Origin: Lewinellaceae bacterium
Lineage (GTDB): Bacteria; Bacteroidota; Bacteroidia; Chitinophagales; Saprospiraceae
Length of the DNA: 64,000 nt
Direction: 5' to 3'
Assembly: GCA_020636275.1 (NCBI GenBank)
Contig: JACJYD010000001.1
Coordinates: 1,550,001 to 1,614,000 of the forward strand
In this document: positions 1 through 7,585 of the stretch, piece by piece
Position numbering within the stretch: the first letter of the stretch is position 1
How the letters are laid out: each line of letters begins with the position of its first letter
The notes under the pieces: generated by a model
What the model was told of the DNA's origin: nothing
Databases searched by the model: none
What the model saw: the letters and a program-made list of their open reading frames with translations, nothing else
Translations under genes and position numbers: made by a program

Positions 1-28
1 CTACCCTTTTCCTAAAAACTCCGGAACC

Positions 29-2050
29 ATGAAAGACCTGCAAAATGCGATTTTGCTACTATTTATCGGGTTGAGCTTCACAATCTCCCTTCCTGCACAG
101 AATTGCCCGGCCGATTCCCTTTGCCCGAAAGGAAAAGATACCCTCGGGATCCGGGCGGGGGCTTTCTCCCAAAATCATTTTGAATTTGTTCCGGATTTCA
201 CGGTGGGCGGCTACCTCGATCCTCCCTGTTGTTTCGATACCAGCCAGCAGGTGGCTTCCGGCTGGCGCTTTTTCTGGCTCTTTGGCGACGGTACCTGGGG
301 TTGGGGCGATCAGATCGAACATATTTACCAGGATACGGGCACCTTTGAGGCAGAGACCAGGGCTACGACGATTTACAGCCCCGACAAGGACCCGGACCGG
401 ACCTCCCGCTCATTAGTGATAGATACGGTGGAAACCACCACCGATATCAATTTTTTCGACTCTATCCCCTGGGATGGTCTCAATGTATACATCAATTCCA
501 GTTTTACTACCTGTAAGCCCGAAGGACGTGTCACCATGATCATCGCCTACCGGAACAACGGAAATACCACGGCTTCGGGAAATATCTACGTGGGTTTTGC
601 CGACTCTCTATTTACGTTCATAGATGCTTCCTTAACCCGCTACGATGGGGAATACAATTCCTATTTTCTCGATCAGGACCATATTACCAAGGCTTTGCGT
701 TTCCCCTTTTCCGACCTGGGTGTGGGAGAGGTGAGGACGTTCTTCTTCGATCTGGAAGCCAGGGCCGGGATCGTGGGTCCGGTGAAGGTCGGCGAGGATG
801 GTCGACTGCTGTATCCCAACCTCGTCACAGAGGTGGATGCCGGACTGGAGATCAGCCAGGCACTGAATACGCCGAATGATGGACAGGATCCCGGAACGGT
901 CGTCTTGCTACCCAAAAGCAGGGGAGAGGAGAACCCCGGTTTCGCCAGTTTTCAGACCTACACGGAAATTAACCTCAGTTATGCGGCCGATCCCAACTAC
1001 GTGCATGTGCAGCCTGTTTGCCTAACCCCCGGAGATGGACCCGCGGAGCTGGAATATACCGTGGTTTCCCAAAACACCGGAAACACCCCGACAACCTCTT
1101 TCAACCTGAGTACGTACCTGAGTCCCCGGCTCAATGCAGCTACGATCCAACAGCTGGAGCTGTACCCCGACCGCTTTCAGGTGGGAAGCCCCGTCGTTTT
1201 GCCGGACCAATGGAGCCGGGTAAGCCTGGAATGTTTAACCCGGAACGACATGCCTGAAGAGGATCGCTGCTACCTTCCTTCGCTGTGGAATGCCCAGAGT
1301 GCGGATTTCCCCGAAGACCGGACCATCGCCAAATTCCGGTTCCGGGTCTCCACTTTTCCCGCTCTTCCTGCCGGAGACTCCCTGGCGGTCTATGCCGTTG
1401 TTACCATGGATAGCGTTACCTGGTACACCGATACCGCCGTGACCTATATTCGTGCCGTTTGCAGCGATACGGATCCCTGTATGCCGCTCGGCAATTTCTG
1501 GGGTGTAAAAGGCAATTTCGACGTGGCCAGTGGAACACACCGCAACGGTTACGGCCTGGCGCTGACCTGGCGTCGTGGATTGCCGGGAAATTGCGCCAAA
1601 GGGATCTCCCATGCCCAACGTCAGATCCCCTATAGCAGTTATCCCTCCTGGTGGATCCAACTGGAACTGGGATTGGGGTCGACTGCTCTGGATTCGTTGG
1701 GTGGCTACGATTACCAAACGGGGCATCTCGACCTGGGCGCACAGATCCGGTATATTTCAGATGTCGGCATTCCCTTTGGCAACCCGAGGATCTCTCGGGC
1801 GCTGGGCGCCTCCGCCGGTTTGTTTGGGAACTTCCATGGGTATGTGGCTCAAAACGGCGTTCAGGTCGATATCCCCTTTGCCGACCGCCTGGGTGGAGGC
1901 CTGGTCGCCTCGATCGACTTGCTGCAACTCGTCCAGCGGCCGGGGTGGTCGATTGGAGGAGGCTGGAAATGGCAGTTTTGGCGGATCACCGGTCAGCCGG
2001 AGTACCTGAACTATCCGTTCGTATATGCCCATTACACTTTCCGGCGGTAA
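29..2050 (+). CDS. Secreted PKD-domain protein with a possible C-terminal barrel-like region
   Basis: 673 aa. A signal peptide is visible at the N-terminus (hydrophobic AILLLFIGLSFTISL followed by PAQ, cleavage near residue 24). Residues about 75-115 resemble a PKD domain (WLFGDGTWGWGD... HIYQDTGTF). The middle has beta-sandwich repeats with 'NTGNT' motifs of the kind found in DUF11-like extracellular adhesive domains. The last ~180 residues are Gly/aromatic rich and end in YAHYTFRR, which suggests an outer-membrane or surface beta-structure; no T9SS sorting domain is present. The stop lies 19 nt inside the 3' end of the convergent CHAT gene. The function is unknown; a surface or cell-envelope role is inferred from domain type only. 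Confidence 0.75.
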   Translation: MKDLQNAILLLFIGLSFTISLPAQNCPADSLCPKGKDTLGIRAGAFSQNHFEFVPDFTVGGYLDPPCCFDTSQQVASGWRFFWLFGDGTWGWGDQIEHIYQDTGTFEAETRATTIYSPDKDPDRTSRSLVIDTVETTTDINFFDSIPWDGLNVYINSSFTTCKPEGRVTMIIAYRNNGNTTASGNIYVGFADSLFTFIDASLTRYDGEYNSYFLDQDHITKALRFPFSDLGVGEVRTFFFDLEARAGIVGPVKVGEDGRLLYPNLVTEVDAGLEISQALNTPNDGQDPGTVVLLPKSRGEENPGFASFQTYTEINLSYAADPNYVHVQPVCLTPGDGPAELEYTVVSQNTGNTPTTSFNLSTYLSPRLNAATIQQLELYPDRFQVGSPVVLPDQWSRVSLECLTRNDMPEEDRCYLPSLWNAQSADFPEDRTIAKFRFRVSTFPALPAGDSLAVYAVVTMDSVTWYTDTAVTYIRAVCSDTDPCMPLGNFWGVKGNFDVASGTHRNGYGLALTWRRGLPGNCAKGISHAQRQIPYSSYPSWWIQLELGLGSTALDSLGGYDYQTGHLDLGAQIRYISDVGIPFGNPRISRALGASAGLFGNFHGYVAQNGVQVDIPFADRLGGGLVASIDLLQLVQRPGWSIGGGWKWQFWRITGQPEYLNYPFVYAHYTFRR

Positions 2051-4740
2051 AACAGGGCGCCGCCAAGGATCAACAGACCCAGGCCCAGGGCGATGATCAG
2101 GCCATAGTTGGTTTTTTTCCAGACCACTGGCCGGCTATCGCCCATTAACACAAAGCTGCCCCAATAATAAGGGTGGGCATTGTGTGACCTGTTTTCCAAA
2201 TAGGAGACCTTGGCCAGGCGCAGGGCTTCGTCTTTGTCCAGCCCCGAGTGGATATTTTCAAGGAAAAGCGACATCAAATTGCCGGTGGCCCGATCCTGGA
2301 TCTTCCACAGGCTCATTACCGTACTGGGACAGCCGGCCGTGCTGAAGGCGCGCGACAAGCTGAGATTCCCTTCTCCCAGGGAGATCTTTCCCAGGCCCGT
2401 TTCACAACCCGCCAGGATCATCAATTGCGTATGGAAGGGGGTGTTGTACAACTGATAGGCAAAGACCGAGTAGTCCGGGTCGGTCCCAGTATGATCCGGG
2501 TTGGAAAAGACCAGGCGGGAGCGGCTGGGGAGGTTGTCGTTGGCAATGGCATGGCCCTGGAAGAACACGGTTTGGAACCTGGGCGCCATCGCCAGAAAAG
2601 CGGAGGCCGTTGCCTGCCCCGCCAGCAGCGTTTCTCCTCCAAGGAGGCTGTCGATGGTTCGAACGGTTTCCACGCCCGCAGATACAGGGGGAAGGTTGGT
2701 CCCCGTGTAATCAGGGGCAATGCCCAGGAAACGCCCCTCAAATTTGGGTGTATTCTTTACTTCCCGGTCCAATTGCAGGTCTAATTCTGCCGAAAAAGCC
2801 AGGCGCACGCTCGAGGACAGGACCAGATAGGGCAGGTCGCGGAAATGAGCGGTCTCGGGCTCCCTGTAAAGCAGCAGGTCGTACGGCAGGATGGCCGTGG
2901 CTCCATCGGGTACGATGGTGATGTGGCGGTAAGCCTCTGGCATTCCGCCGATGACGGGAGCCAGCATCTTTTCATAAAGGGCGCGGCTCTGCCGGATGAA
3001 TCCGCCTAGAACCTCAGGGTCTTCGGCCTGGTTTTCAGCAATATCCACATTGCTGAGCGCCTTCAAAAAGTCGCTGATTTCCTGCCCCTGGAAGGGGACC
3101 CGCTCGAATTGGGCCTTCTCGCTGGAGATCCCGATCGAATAGAGATAGCTGCTGTCTTCATCGAGAAAATACTCCACCCAAAGGCCGTTTTGCGGAGCCA
3201 CTTTTTGGCGGATCTGTTCCACCTGGAGGCGGTTGTTCCATTGGTTTTTTCCGCCCTGAAAGGGGGCCATCAGGGTGTCGATCAATTTCTGGCGGGCATC
3301 GTTGGCCAATAAGATCTCCCTTTCCAGTTGCTGAATGGCATCCTTGTGCTTTTCCGGCTCTTCCAGTTGCAGGGAGGTGAGCTGGTCGTTGAGGTCGATC
3401 AGCGTGTACCGCCACTTTTTCTCCTGGATCGCCAGGGAATCACTTTGGGAGATGGATTCCAGGGCTTTGGAGATCGTCAGCTTTTCCTTGAGAATGGAAG
3501 CCCTGGAGTTATCGGCAAAAGCCAGGGCTTTGTCGAGCGTCCCCGGGTCGTGATCCCGTTCCCAAAGGGCGTAAAGGATCTGCATCTGGCGGTTGTACAA
3601 CCGGCGATCTTTGGCCGTTCCCGCAAGTTTTGACGATTCGAACTGGTAGATCTCCGTCAGTCGGTGGGCTACCTCCAGGGCCAAAGTAGCTGTTGTATCT
3701 GCCAGGGAAAGCCACTGGGGAGCGTGGTTTTCGCGGTACATCCTCCAGAATGTTTCGCTCTTCAGGTCGAGGGCTTCCATGGAACTGTTGTCGGGCACGG
3801 TGGCCAGCAGCTCCGGCGCCGGATTGCTTTCGACATCCTGGCTGATAAAGGAGGGCAGGAGCTTTTGAAGCGCCAGTTGGGCATTTTCGAGGGCATTTTC
3901 ATAGTTGCCTGTTCCCAATTCAGCCCAGCCCAATAAAGTATGGGCCTTGGCTAATTCTCTCCTTTCCGAAGCGTCAAACGCTACCGCTTGGGTCAGGACT
4001 TCTTTGGCCTCGGGAAAACGTCCGCTTTTCAGGTAGATCCGCCCCAAAGTTCGTAATACGCCAAACCGGTCCGGGTTTGTTGGGTCGGGGAGGTAGCGGA
4101 ACGCTTTTTTTAAGGCTTGTTCGGCTTCGGCTGTTTTTCCGTCGTCGAGCAGGCTTTCCCCCAGGACGTTATAGGTCAGGACGAGGGCCAGTGTATCGGG
4201 ATAGTTTGCCTGGAGAAGGGCGAGCGCTCTTTCGCAGGCATTGGTGGCCTCCTTGTAGTTCCCACTGTTCCAGTATGCCCGGGCCAGGTCGCTATTGGCG
4301 AATGCCTTGTCTACTATTTCATCCGTACCAATGGAATCGGCGGCAAGCTGAAGGAGATAGGCGGCTTTTTCGTTTTCCCCAAAGCGGGTGTACAGATTGC
4401 CCAGCGACTTGTGGATGGTGGCGTAGGGACTGCCGTTCACCTTGTGGGTTTTGTTCTGAAGTTCCAGGGCTTGCTCGTAGTGATACATCGCCCGGTAGTT
4501 TTGTTCCCTTTTCCGGAGCAGAAACCCCAGGGATAGGTGGAGTTTCCCGGTGTATTCGTCGGCGGGCCACCAGGCCTCCCGGATGGCGGCGCTGAGCAGG
4601 CTGTCTCCAAATTCCAGGTCGGCTTTTTTATAGGCGAGCCGGATAAAGTCGAACCAATATTCCTTGATCTTAAGGTCCCGATAATGCGCGGCAGCTTTAA
4701 GACTGAGCTGCAGGGCAGAATCAGGGGAAAGCTCACCTAT
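2032..4740 (-). CDS. TPR-CHAT caspase-like protein, membrane anchored; entered by frameshift
   Basis: 902 codons counted from the ATA where this frame leaves the A10 tract. The N-terminal two thirds are tandem TPR-like helices (e.g. AMYHYEQALELQ, AYWNSGNYKEATNACERAL). The C-terminal third is a CHAT domain: catalytic His in FFQGHAIAN (residue ~730) and Cys in ILAGCETGLGK (~779), followed by the typical SLSRAFSTAG...WGSFVLMGD end. CHAT is the caspase/separase-like peptidase fold. Residues ~876-897 form a transmembrane helix followed by YRRKV. No ATG, GTG or TTG occurs in this frame until codon 85 (4488), although the intervening sequence looks like coding TPR helices. Upstream of 4740 the frame overlaps the preceding gene. 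I therefore read it as the downstream half of a frameshifted fusion. Alternatives are a homopolymer error (one ORF) or an unusual start. Confidence 0.8.
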   Translation of the reverse strand: MGELSPDSALQLSLKAAAHYRDLKIKEYWFDFIRLAYKKADLEFGDSLLSAAIREAWWPADEYTGKLHLSLGFLLRKREQNYRAMYHYEQALELQNKTHKVNGSPYATIHKSLGNLYTRFGENEKAAYLLQLAADSIGTDEIVDKAFANSDLARAYWNSGNYKEATNACERALALLQANYPDTLALVLTYNVLGESLLDDGKTAEAEQALKKAFRYLPDPTNPDRFGVLRTLGRIYLKSGRFPEAKEVLTQAVAFDASERRELAKAHTLLGWAELGTGNYENALENAQLALQKLLPSFISQDVESNPAPELLATVPDNSSMEALDLKSETFWRMYRENHAPQWLSLADTTATLALEVAHRLTEIYQFESSKLAGTAKDRRLYNRQMQILYALWERDHDPGTLDKALAFADNSRASILKEKLTISKALESISQSDSLAIQEKKWRYTLIDLNDQLTSLQLEEPEKHKDAIQQLEREILLANDARQKLIDTLMAPFQGGKNQWNNRLQVEQIRQKVAPQNGLWVEYFLDEDSSYLYSIGISSEKAQFERVPFQGQEISDFLKALSNVDIAENQAEDPEVLGGFIRQSRALYEKMLAPVIGGMPEAYRHITIVPDGATAILPYDLLLYREPETAHFRDLPYLVLSSSVRLAFSAELDLQLDREVKNTPKFEGRFLGIAPDYTGTNLPPVSAGVETVRTIDSLLGGETLLAGQATASAFLAMAPRFQTVFFQGHAIANDNLPSRSRLVFSNPDHTGTDPDYSVFAYQLYNTPFHTQLMILAGCETGLGKISLGEGNLSLSRAFSTAGCPSTVMSLWKIQDRATGNLMSLFLENIHSGLDKDEALRLAKVSYLENRSHNAHPYYWGSFVLMGDSRPVVWKKTNYGLIIALGLGLLILGGALFYRRKV

Positions 4741-4752
4741 TTTTTTTTTAAG
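4737..4752 (-). promoter_or_regulatory. A10 slippery tract: putative -1 frameshift / transcriptional slippage site
   Basis: On the minus strand the sequence is CTT followed by ten A and then TAG (T10 on the plus strand at 4740-4749). The anti-sigma gene reads TTA AAA AAA AAA TAG. The CHAT frame reads CTT AAA AAA AAA ATA GGT. A -1 shift on A AAA AAA, or one additional A in the transcript, joins the two frames. The stop codon sits directly after the run, as in known slippage sites. I did not find an obvious strong downstream stem-loop. Confidence 0.6.
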
Positions 4753-5528
4753 GAATCGACCGCGTTTTTCTCCCGGGCGACGGGAAGGGATTCCAGCAGG
4801 AGGCGGGCGCGGTCCTGGTATTCGCTTTCCGGGTCCGCCTTCGCCATTTCGAGGAATGGAATGGCCTGGAAGGGATCGTTGTTTTTCAGGTGGGCCAGCG
4901 CCGAATACCAAATGCTTTTCCGGTAAACGGGCCCGGCGGTAGTGGGAATCGCTTCAAACGCAGCGAGCGCCTCGGCGGTCCTCCCCGTTTCGAGGTAACA
5001 GGAGCCCAGTAGCAGCAGGGCAGTGGGGCGGGCGGTAAAAACGCTGTCGGCGGAGAAGGGTTCCAAAAGGGGAAGAGCCTTTTCGCAATTGCCTTGCTGA
5101 TAGGCAGTACGGGCTTCCTCCCAGGCATCAGCCGTTCCGTCGCCCAGGTGATTGCTGAGATCTACCCGTTGGTAGTTTTGCTCGAACAAGGCGATGGGGC
5201 TCTGGCTTTGTACCGGCGGGGGAGGAGTAGGTTGAAATTTCTTATACAGGAACCAGGCGGCCAGACAAACGATCGCGATCAGGGCCACGATGGCGATCTG
5301 ACCTGTTCTTTTTTTGCGAAGCAGCCGTTGACGACCTTCATTATTCATACGAGCCTTGAGACTTTGGGGATATTTCTGAAGCGCCTCATAAGCGAGGCGC
5401 TGGATGCGAAGCTCTTCCCGAAGGTCGGGATCATTGGCCAGTTGATTTTCGAAATCCCGGCGCTCATCCTCCGTCATTTCTCCGGAAAGGTATCTGTCGA
5501 TCTTTAATTCTTTGTCAAAAGTGTTCAT
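4737..5528 (-). CDS. Membrane anti-sigma-like protein with TPR-like C-terminus
   Basis: 263 aa from the ATG at 5528; a TTG ten codons earlier would overlap the sigma gene and is less likely. Residues 8-45 (IDRYLSGEMTEDERRDFENQ...DPDLREEL) match the N-terminal helix pattern of Bacteroidota anti-sigma factors. RRKKRTG precedes one transmembrane helix (~77-95), giving a cytoplasmic N-terminus by the positive-inside rule. A Pro-rich linker (PTPPPPVQ) and helical TPR-like repeats follow, presumably periplasmic. The gene ends TTA-AAA-AAA-AAA-TAG. The sigma-70-like gene lies just upstream, so it probably restrains that sigma factor. It is the zero-frame product of a putative frameshift with the CHAT gene. 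No zinc-binding HxxxCxxC motif is seen. Confidence 0.75.
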   Translation of the reverse strand: MNTFDKELKIDRYLSGEMTEDERRDFENQLANDPDLREELRIQRLAYEALQKYPQSLKARMNNEGRQRLLRKKRTGQIAIVALIAIVCLAAWFLYKKFQPTPPPPVQSQSPIALFEQNYQRVDLSNHLGDGTADAWEEARTAYQQGNCEKALPLLEPFSADSVFTARPTALLLLGSCYLETGRTAEALAAFEAIPTTAGPVYRKSIWYSALAHLKNNDPFQAIPFLEMAKADPESEYQDRARLLLESLPVAREKNAVDSLKKK

Positions 5529-5548
5529 GTTCAAGTGATTAAAGCGGC

Positions 5549-6061
5549 TCAATTGCAAATCTGGTCCATCATCTCTCCCAATTTCTTCCGGCAGTCATAT
5601 ACCCGGCGGCGAACCTGATCCAACGGAAGATCGTACTTCTCGCTGATCTCCGGGTATGTAAACCCGGTGCCGACGTCGATGAGCAGGTTGTTGCAAAAAT
5701 CAGGGATCTTTTCCAGGGCCTTTTCCAGGCAATCCAAGACGCCTGGCTCCGGGTTGGTCGACACCTGATCCTCATGGACCTCTTCCAATAGAGTCTTTTT
5801 GTTGCGCCAATTGTCCGCCAGTTTGTGTTTTATTATTCCCATCAGGTAGGCGGAAAGGGTCTCGATCTGTTTCCCGGCCCGAACGGAGCGGTCCAGAGCC
5901 AGGATGGTATCGCTGTAAGCATCCAGCGCCTTTTCTTCAGGCATTCCTTTTTTAATGCACCATCCGACAAGGTGGAAAAATTCGTGGTAGACTTCCGTCA
6001 GGGCGCGATCCCGCGAGACGCCCCCTTTATTCAACATGCTAAAGAGCTCTTCCTGGGTCAT
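5549..6061 (-). CDS. Sigma-70 family (ECF-like) RNA polymerase sigma factor
   Basis: 170 aa. The N-terminal half has the region-2 helical pattern (ALTEVYHEFFHLV... SAYLMGIIKHKLADNWRNKK). The C-terminal half has a region-4 helix-turn-helix (FTYPEISEKYDLPLDQVRRRVYDCRKKL), as in ECF-type sigma factors. It starts at ATG 6061 and ends 21 nt before the ATG of the anti-sigma-like gene, so the two are probably co-transcribed, with the CHAT frame third. The regulon is unknown; autoregulation of this operon would be typical but no recognisable ECF promoter was found upstream. Confidence 0.8.
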   Translation of the reverse strand: MTQEELFSMLNKGGVSRDRALTEVYHEFFHLVGWCIKKGMPEEKALDAYSDTILALDRSVRAGKQIETLSAYLMGIIKHKLADNWRNKKTLLEEVHEDQVSTNPEPGVLDCLEKALEKIPDFCNNLLIDVGTGFTYPEISEKYDLPLDQVRRRVYDCRKKLGEMMDQICN

Positions 6062-6084
6062 GGGGATTTAAAGTATTTAAACAC

Positions 6085-6255
6085 GAGTCATCCCGAATAT
6101 TTGGATTCTTTGATGTTTATTAACCGCGAAGGCGCTAAGGACGCAAAGACATTTGGCTTTGGCACAATAAGTAATTGTAAAGATCCAATGTCTTTGCGTC
6201 CTTAGCGCCTTCGCGGTTCATTTATTTTAAGCTTTTTCAAAATTCGGGATGACTC
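6085..6255. repeat. Nested inverted-repeat element, MITE/REP-like (family A, copy 1)
   Basis: Outer 14-bp inverted repeats GAGTCATCCCGAAT (6085-6098) and ATTCGGGATGACTC (6242-6255) enclose a perfect 30-bp inverted repeat with arms at 6122-6151 and 6189-6218 (core GCGCTAAGGACGCAAAG). The interior GTAATTGTAAAGA is shared with the second copy at 10735-10831. No ORF is inside. It lies upstream of the sigma-factor operon. Confidence 0.85.
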
Positions 6256-6681
6256 ATATTATGCAGTATCAACTGAATGCAATTACGTTAAATATAAGAA
6301 GAAAACCTTCATGTACCTCCTGGATCAGACCAAATTTGAGGAGAAGAAATTTTTTTTTCAAAAAAACGGACATTCTCCCGGACAAATGGAAAGGTCGTTC
6401 CGACTACATGGATAACACGGCCCCAAAAAACGAACTTAGCATAGTAAACCTGTTGCAATACCACGGTGGCCGCGTGCTACTGTGGTATTTTTACCTAAAA
6501 ACCCAAAAACCGATAATAATTCCATTTCAACCAGGGGGCGGTCGATGACAGTAACTTATATTCCCATGAACCCGAAATTCCAGACGGCTTATCCGTCAAT
6601 TTTTGCAAATCGACCTGTCCCCTGGGGAATCTTTTAAGATCTTTATTTAAATACATTTTTCACAATTTAACCTCAAAAACC
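6256..6681. other. Non-coding spacer with one terminator-like hairpin
   Basis: I see no credible gene here. A hairpin with 14-bp arms (6457-6470 and 6476-6489, two G-T pairs, loop CGCGT) is followed by a short T run, so it may be a plus-strand terminator or leader structure. An AT-rich stretch (~6640-6680) precedes the 159-aa gene and probably holds its promoter, but no clear TAnnTTTG was found. Confidence 0.5.
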
Positions 6682-7161
6682 ATGGCAGACTTAAAGTTTG
6701 AAGTCAATCTCAACGGGATGTTCCAGGTATTCAACGGAGCCTATTCGATCCTCACTGAACTGCCGGATGGCGGCGGAGATATTTTCCCCGCGCCCGGACC
6801 GTTTGATCCTACGGCCTCCAACATGATCGTCCAGACCGATCAACCGCTCAAGGTGAAGCTCCACTGGCGGGTGAGAGGAGCCCTGGCCCTCCTGATGGCA
6901 GGTAGCTGGGATTGTTCGGTGTACCTCGAAGAGATGGGGCCGGGCGAATACGCCGGTAGCCCCTATACCCAGCGGGTACCGCTCGTAGCTCAACTGGACC
7001 ATACCTACGACGTGACCGTGAATGTACCTCCGATCACGAAAGCCGGTCTCTTCCGCGTAACGGTGGCCGTATCGCTGATCGGGCCGCCTCCCACCAACTC
7101 GGCTCTTCCGGTTGCCGCCTTCTCCGACATCGGCATCCTGAGAACGTACGATGCTGCTTAA
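6682..7161 (+). CDS. Orphan 159-aa protein, probable beta-rich fold
   Basis: 159 aa with no signal peptide and no transmembrane helix. Alternating hydrophobic stretches (LKVKLHWRVRGALALLMAG, YDVTVNVPP, GLFRVTVAVSLIG) suggest an all-beta sandwich, perhaps an immunoglobulin-like domain. I do not recognise the family. It starts at ATG 6682 in a CAAAAACCATGG context and is followed 24 nt after the stop by a strong hairpin terminator, so it is probably monocistronic. The codon pattern matches its neighbours. No function can be assigned from the context. Confidence 0.7.
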   Translation: MADLKFEVNLNGMFQVFNGAYSILTELPDGGGDIFPAPGPFDPTASNMIVQTDQPLKVKLHWRVRGALALLMAGSWDCSVYLEEMGPGEYAGSPYTQRVPLVAQLDHTYDVTVNVPPITKAGLFRVTVAVSLIGPPPTNSALPVAAFSDIGILRTYDAA

Positions 7162-7185
7162 GCAGGATTGCAATGAAGAGAAAAG

Positions 7186-7213
7186 GCCTGCGACCCCTGG
7201 TCGCGGGCTTTTT
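7186..7213. terminator. Bidirectional intrinsic terminator
   Basis: 10-bp stem GCCTGCGACC / GGTCGCGGGC (one G-T pair) with loop CCT. It is followed by TTTTT on the plus strand and, read on the minus strand, by CCTTTTC. It serves the convergent 159-aa gene and the small Cys protein. Confidence 0.85.
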
Positions 7214-7260
7214 CATTTTGGCAGCATTGGAAGGCGCCCGAGGTCGTTGCCGGTCCTTTC

Positions 7261-7491
7261 TCAGTTCGGCGTCGATCCTTCTATCTCCAGACTGGGCGGC
7301 AAAAATGATCCGCGGTGGAAAATGAATGGATCCTTGGCTTTCCGGCATTTCCGTTCTTTGGTCTGGAGGTTGATGCGGTTTTCGTATTCTTCGCAATGCG
7401 GACAGGTGAAAATGATCCATTCGCCTTCCCGCCTGCTTTCGCAAACGTGCATCTCGCGTTCCTCATCCTGGTTGGAAAATTGAATGTCCAT
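7261..7491 (-). CDS. Small Cys-containing (possible zinc-ribbon) protein
   Basis: 76 aa. Cys17, a CPHC motif (residues 30-33) and Cys49 could bind a metal ion. The remainder is charged and hydrophilic with no membrane segment. It starts at ATG 7491, diverges from the beta-galactosidase gene and ends at the shared terminator near 7200. I do not recognise the family. The CxxC-type spacing suggests a zinc-ribbon accessory or nucleic-acid-binding role, but this is inference. Confidence 0.55.
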   Translation of the reverse strand: MDIQFSNQDEEREMHVCESRREGEWIIFTCPHCEEYENRINLQTKERKCRKAKDPFIFHRGSFLPPSLEIEGSTPN

Positions 7492-7530
7492 GTTTTGATC
7501 AGTTTAAGCATATTTGACTGCCTGGACAGA

Positions 7531-7577
7531 AAAATAATAAACATTTGCGACGGCAGATCGCGAATGTTTATTATTTT
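7531..7577. repeat. 20-bp inverted repeat immediately upstream of the beta-galactosidase start
   Basis: Arms 7531-7550 and 7558-7577 with a single T/G wobble and a 7-nt loop, followed by TTC. The structure ends 8 nt before the ATG at 7586 and resembles an intrinsic terminator (hairpin plus T run). It lies between two divergent genes, so it could instead be an operator or a bidirectional leader structure. Confidence 0.7.
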
Positions 7578-7585
7578 TTCGAAAA

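Noticed and set aside
4741..4911. CHAT reading frame extended upstream to a TTG at 4911
   Set aside because: The extension is out of frame within the anti-sigma gene, has a Pro/Arg/Gly-rich nonsense composition, and begins with a TTG. The A10 run gives a simpler explanation.
6249..6548. 99-codon plus-strand frame in the spacer
   Set aside because: It starts in a repeat arm, has an odd composition (runs of Phe, Lys, Arg), spans a hairpin and has no motif.
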